Of a DNA stretch of 64,000 bases, positions 63,499-64,000 are shown one piece after another. Position 1 is the first letter of the stretch, and each line of letters begins with the position of its first letter. Origin of the DNA: Gallionella sp. (GTDB taxonomy: Bacteria > Pseudomonadota > Gammaproteobacteria > Burkholderiales > Gallionellaceae); NCBI GenBank assembly GCA_025350705.1, contig JANXXH010000051.1, forward strand, positions 1-64,000, read 5' to 3'. The notes beneath the pieces were generated by a model. That model was not told where the DNA came from, did not search any database, and worked only from the letters and a program-made list of their open reading frames with translations. Both the position numbers and the translations under genes were made by a program.

Positions 63499-64000
63499 TC
63501 ACCCGCCAAAAATAACAGGATCATCGCCCGGCTTCCATACCGGGAATCTTTTCATCACTGAGGTAAATAATTCGGACGATGTGTATCTCTCCAGCCACGC
63601 GCGCAGCGCGGGGTATGGTGCGGTGGCGAACCATTCATCATCTACAGCGGCAAATTGGCGGGCGAAGGGTAGCAGCGCGGCATCGGCCAGCGTGAATGTT
63701 GCGCCCAGCACGCAGGGTGTGACGACGAGACGTTGTTCGAGTTGTTGCAGAAACTGTTCACCCGCCGCGCGGTATTCACTTTGCGGTTGTTCGGGGTATC
63801 GTTCGGGATATTTGTAGCGATCCAGGTTGTGCTTGAAGGTGGTGTCGTTCTCGATCACCCACGGCAACGCGGCCTGCACATGGCACTCGTCCATTCCCAC
63901 CCATCCATGCGGATCGTGTTGCCGCAAAACCCACAGCATGATGTCCCAGCTTTCATCTATCACTTGTCCGCCGGGCACTTTACCCTCTCGCAGCACCAGC
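63499..64000 (-). CDS. Glutathione S-transferase family protein, 5' part outside window
   Basis: Reading frame remains open to the window edge; GATFTLADAALLPFARQFAAVDDEWF typical of GST C-terminal domain. Confidence 0.82.
   Translation of the reverse strand, partial: LVLREGKVPGGQVIDESWDIMLWVLRQHDPHGWVGMDECHVQAALPWVIENDTTFKHNLDRYKYPERYPEQPQSEYRAAGEQFLQQLEQRLVVTPCVLGATFTLADAALLPFARQFAAVDDEWFATAPYPALRAWLERYTSSELFTSVMKRFPVWKPGDDPVIFGG

Overview
This 64-kb chromosomal window looks betaproteobacterial (Gallionellaceae/Nitrosomonadales-like by gene content; this is inference). The backbone is conserved: odhB 3' end, DUF815 ATPase, argJ, secA, an M23 peptidase, dciA-like gene, lpxC, and a complete division/cell-wall (dcw) cluster running on the minus strand from mraZ to ftsZ. 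It is followed by a SEC-C/TPR/sulfotransferase gene, RNase P RNA (minus strand), lipA/lipB with a protease+FHA pair between them, DUF493, a D-amino acid aminotransferase, a PBP5-like carboxypeptidase, a PCuAC copper chaperone, argB, a HAD nucleotidase, slmA-like gene and a DAHP synthase. Next come a four-gene molybdenum-hydroxylase operon, an accessory segment (DUF1353, two tandem ParA ATPases without ParB, a PAKKA-rich DUF2934 protein), an MgtA-type ATPase, an nfeD/slipin pair, a DUF938 methyltransferase, a type I restriction cluster (hsdM frameshifted, hsdS, AlbA_2-like, hsdR), a PilZ protein and a partial GST. The most unusual signals are: (1) a GC-rich repeat family expressed in frame at the N-termini of both FtsW and MurG, read in two different frames; (2) other in-frame repeat-like insertions in MurB, a DUF938 methyltransferase and HsdM; (3) an orphan membrane-protein gene enclosed in a mirror-symmetric nest of three repeat types; (4) an unlisted 27-aa single-TM small ORF with a Shine-Dalgarno and terminator downstream of the MgtA-type ATPase; (5) a well-formed promoter plus four 10-bp-phased MraZ-type operator repeats. 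All family names come from reading the translations; no database search was run.
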